In this document: piece after piece, positions 62,501-64,000 of the stretch
Position numbering within the stretch: position 1 is the stretch's first letter
How the letters are laid out: the number at the start of each line of letters is the position of its first letter
Source: Mallotus nudiflorus
Lineage: Eukaryota; Streptophyta; Magnoliopsida; Malpighiales; Euphorbiaceae
Assembly: GCA_947683625.1 (NCBI GenBank)
Contig: CANTUR010000047.1
Span: 4,650,001-4,714,000, forward strand
Direction: 5' to 3'
Length of the DNA: 64,000 nt
Notes under the pieces: model-generated
The model's database searches: none
Told to the model about the DNA's origin: nothing
The model's input: only the letters and a program-made list of their open reading frames with translations
Position numbers and translations under genes: made by a program

Positions 62501-63298
62501 ACAGTTCTGCAAGTAACACTTCTCCGCTCCTTGTTTGCAGAAGGAAGCAGTGGCATAATAATAGAAAATCTTGTAACTAGGGAAAAAAATTGACTTCTGC
62601 TTCTTTTTCCTAGTTCGGAAGTTTGAACCTCTGTTGAATCATGCGACATTAATAGACCTGTGATAGATATGAAGAAGTGATCTATTTGTTTTCTAAAATC
62701 CAAAGTTCTATTGAAAATCAAAAGAGTTGCTTCTCTGCCATCTTAACCCTGTAGTCTGTAGACTAGTCCCAAAAGTTGTGTATTGACCATATATTTAGGC
62801 TTCTTCCGGATTCATGAAGTTCCTTATCCCACAGTGACTACTGCGTGGAGTTCACAGGGCACTGCAGCCTACAGCACTACCCTTATTGTGCAGTACATTG
62901 TCTAATAAATCTCTTATTCAACACATGGCAAGAAACAGTAAACAGTGCAGCTACATGAAATGCATTGGACGCTCCTATATATCCAAAAATCATGTCCTTC
63001 ATTGTGATTTTATCCTTTCAAAAGATCACCGCATGCTTATACTAGCTCTATTTTATGATTATATTTGAAAACTGCACTTTCATTCATAATTTACTAGGCA
63101 TTATTCTAAGAGTTTGTTATCAAAACTTACTTGCATTGTACTGTTCCTGTATAGTTTCGTCATCAGACAAGCAAATAACTAAAGATTCTGTTGAATTACG
63201 GAGTTTGAGTATAATGCTGATCAAGTCACATGCAGAAACATCAAGAAGATGATCAGGATAACGACCTTTCTGGTTAGATGAGCAAAGCTTATCCTGAA
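59543..63298. other. T-rich, intron-like region without a secure gene
   Basis: This stretch has the T-rich, repeat-poor texture of plant intronic or untranslated DNA and several plausible splice sites, for example a GTGAGT donor after ACGCTACCAACG near 60358 and acceptors near 60780 and 61396. A hydrophobic open frame of 82 codons lies at 60686-60934 without recognisable domains. I could not assemble a multi-exon protein. It may be part of a transcript that is non-coding here, or a decayed gene. Confidence 0.35.
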
Positions 63299-63483
63299 AT
63301 GGCAGCAAGTGGCCCATGTGGTGCCAAAATGATTGTAGTACCCATCAATCCAGATGGTAGCAGATTTCCTGTAAGAATTTGTGAGGGATAATGTTATTTA
63401 TTTAGTACTGATTGCTGGTATAAACTGCCCAGGTTGGCTATGATCAATCAGAATCGAAGAGCAATGTAAATGGAGGGAAGTGA
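63299..63483 (+). CDS. Candidate terminal exons of an unrecognised gene
   Basis: An open stretch from 63299 reads MAASGPCGAKMIVVPINPDG followed by SRFP, and meets a GT donor at 63371. A CCCAG acceptor at 63431-63432 resumes in phase with VGYDQSESKSNVNGGK and a stop at 63481-63483. The composition looks coding. The intron would be only 62 bp, short for a plant, and upstream exons were not found. I do not recognise the protein. Confidence 0.25.
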
Positions 63484-63572
63484 GGATAAGCCAGAATGTC
63501 TTGCTAAGGCAGATCCCGAAGTGAAGCAAGAAAAGAAACAATGCTTACTCCTGAAGGTTTGGGTAGGCTACA

Positions 63573-63760
63573 TTACAAAGGCGTTGGATCACGTGACCAT
63601 ATGCTTTCCTTTACGTAAAATGCACGTGCAGTCCTTTCCACTCCCTCTTTAAGCCTTGATTGAACTTGAATCCCAAGCCTTTCCGTGTATTCTTTCAACC
63701 TTGCATTGCATCCCAATCCTGCTACTATCTTTGTGGGGTTCTCAACGTGCTGGGGAAGCT
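63573..63760 (-). CDS. Candidate terminal exon of an unrecognised gene, minus strand
   Basis: After a plausible CTTCTTAG acceptor (minus strand, AG at 63761-63762) the frame reads ELPQHVENPTKIVAGLGCN, then LKEYTERLGIQVQSRLKEG and VERTARAFYVKES, ending in TAA at 63573-63575. The residue mix is coding-like and unusual for this AT-rich DNA, but no family was recognised. Upstream exons would lie beyond the window. It could be chance. Confidence 0.25.
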
Positions 63761-64000
63761 CTAAGAAGGAAAGAAAAATATTTTGATTCAAGTTCTAATT
63801 AGCTTAAACATGAATTCATATGTAACTATTGTGCATAATGATTCATGGAAATCACTTTTTTTTTTTTTTTGAGTTTCACTATTTTTTTATCTGAACCACA
63901 GTATTTAGAGTCTATTGATTATAATGACAAATTATATACAATCTGAAAATCAAACAAATAATATCAAGTCCTTTAAAAAGTAAGAAAATAAATAAATAAA
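63761..64000. other. AT-rich edge of window
   Basis: Contains a T17 tract near 63857 and nothing else recognisable. Confidence 0.4.

Noticed and set aside
1..64000. CRISPR arrays, operons, tRNA and rRNA genes
   Set aside because: The DNA is plant nuclear; no spaced identical repeats, tRNA box pairs or rRNA sequence were recognised by eye.

Overview
The window is nuclear DNA from a flowering plant, most likely a eudicot (a rosid is plausible; I cannot name the species). It is strongly AT-rich. The genes are split by GT-AG introns, one protein belongs to the plant-specific VQ family and another carries the plant DUF761 motif, and most of the remaining DNA is plant-type transposable elements, microsatellites and AT-rich dispersed repeats. 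Nothing prokaryotic or organellar is visible.

Four protein genes are well supported. (1) Positions 1-2770 (+) hold the 3' part of a chloroplast-type SAM-dependent methyltransferase gene (At1g78140-like), seven exons in perfect phase, cut by the window edge. (2) Positions 3443-6137 (-) hold a complete three-exon major facilitator gene (UNE2/At1g78130-like), convergent with the first; this pair is, as I recall, also adjacent in Arabidopsis. (3) Positions 36276-37586 (-) hold an intronless VQ-motif gene with three short upstream ORFs in its probable leader. (4) Positions 59111-59542 (+) hold a small DUF761 ('cotton fibre expressed') protein with an N-terminal hydrophobic segment. A few weak exon candidates lie at 63.3-63.8 kb.

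Between the genes the DNA is a repeat mosaic. From 6.1 to 12.8 kb: AT-rich spacer with a tandem duplication, a foldback MITE and an isolated GC-richer patch with G-boxes. From 12.8 to 18.1 kb: a long-armed foldback element split by a 4.1 kb solo LTR. From 18.8 to 20.9 kb and 41.3 to 49.6 kb: copies of one AT-rich dispersed repeat. From 26.6 to 34.0 kb: a Ty3/Gypsy (Athila-like) element with two LTRs that encodes only gag and protease. From 43.5 to 49.3 kb: a degenerate L1-type LINE with a 10-bp target duplication, sitting inside the AT-rich repeat. From 49.6 to 55.0 kb: the 5' part of another Ty3/Gypsy element (3.1 kb LTR, iMet primer-binding site, gag, protease), cut off just inside reverse transcriptase; its LTR is related to the solo LTR at 13.8 kb. 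From 55.9 to 56.3 kb: a near-perfect 72-bp hairpin followed by a third direct copy. From 57.06 to 57.58 kb: a Mutator-type MITE with a 10-bp target duplication.

The four genes do not form a pathway. I found no convincing new multi-gene system. The most notable structures are the 56 kb hairpin cluster, the nested foldback/solo LTR, the gag-protease-only retroelement with its GGTG-rich array, and the LINE insertion whose empty site is still preserved in a neighbouring repeat copy.
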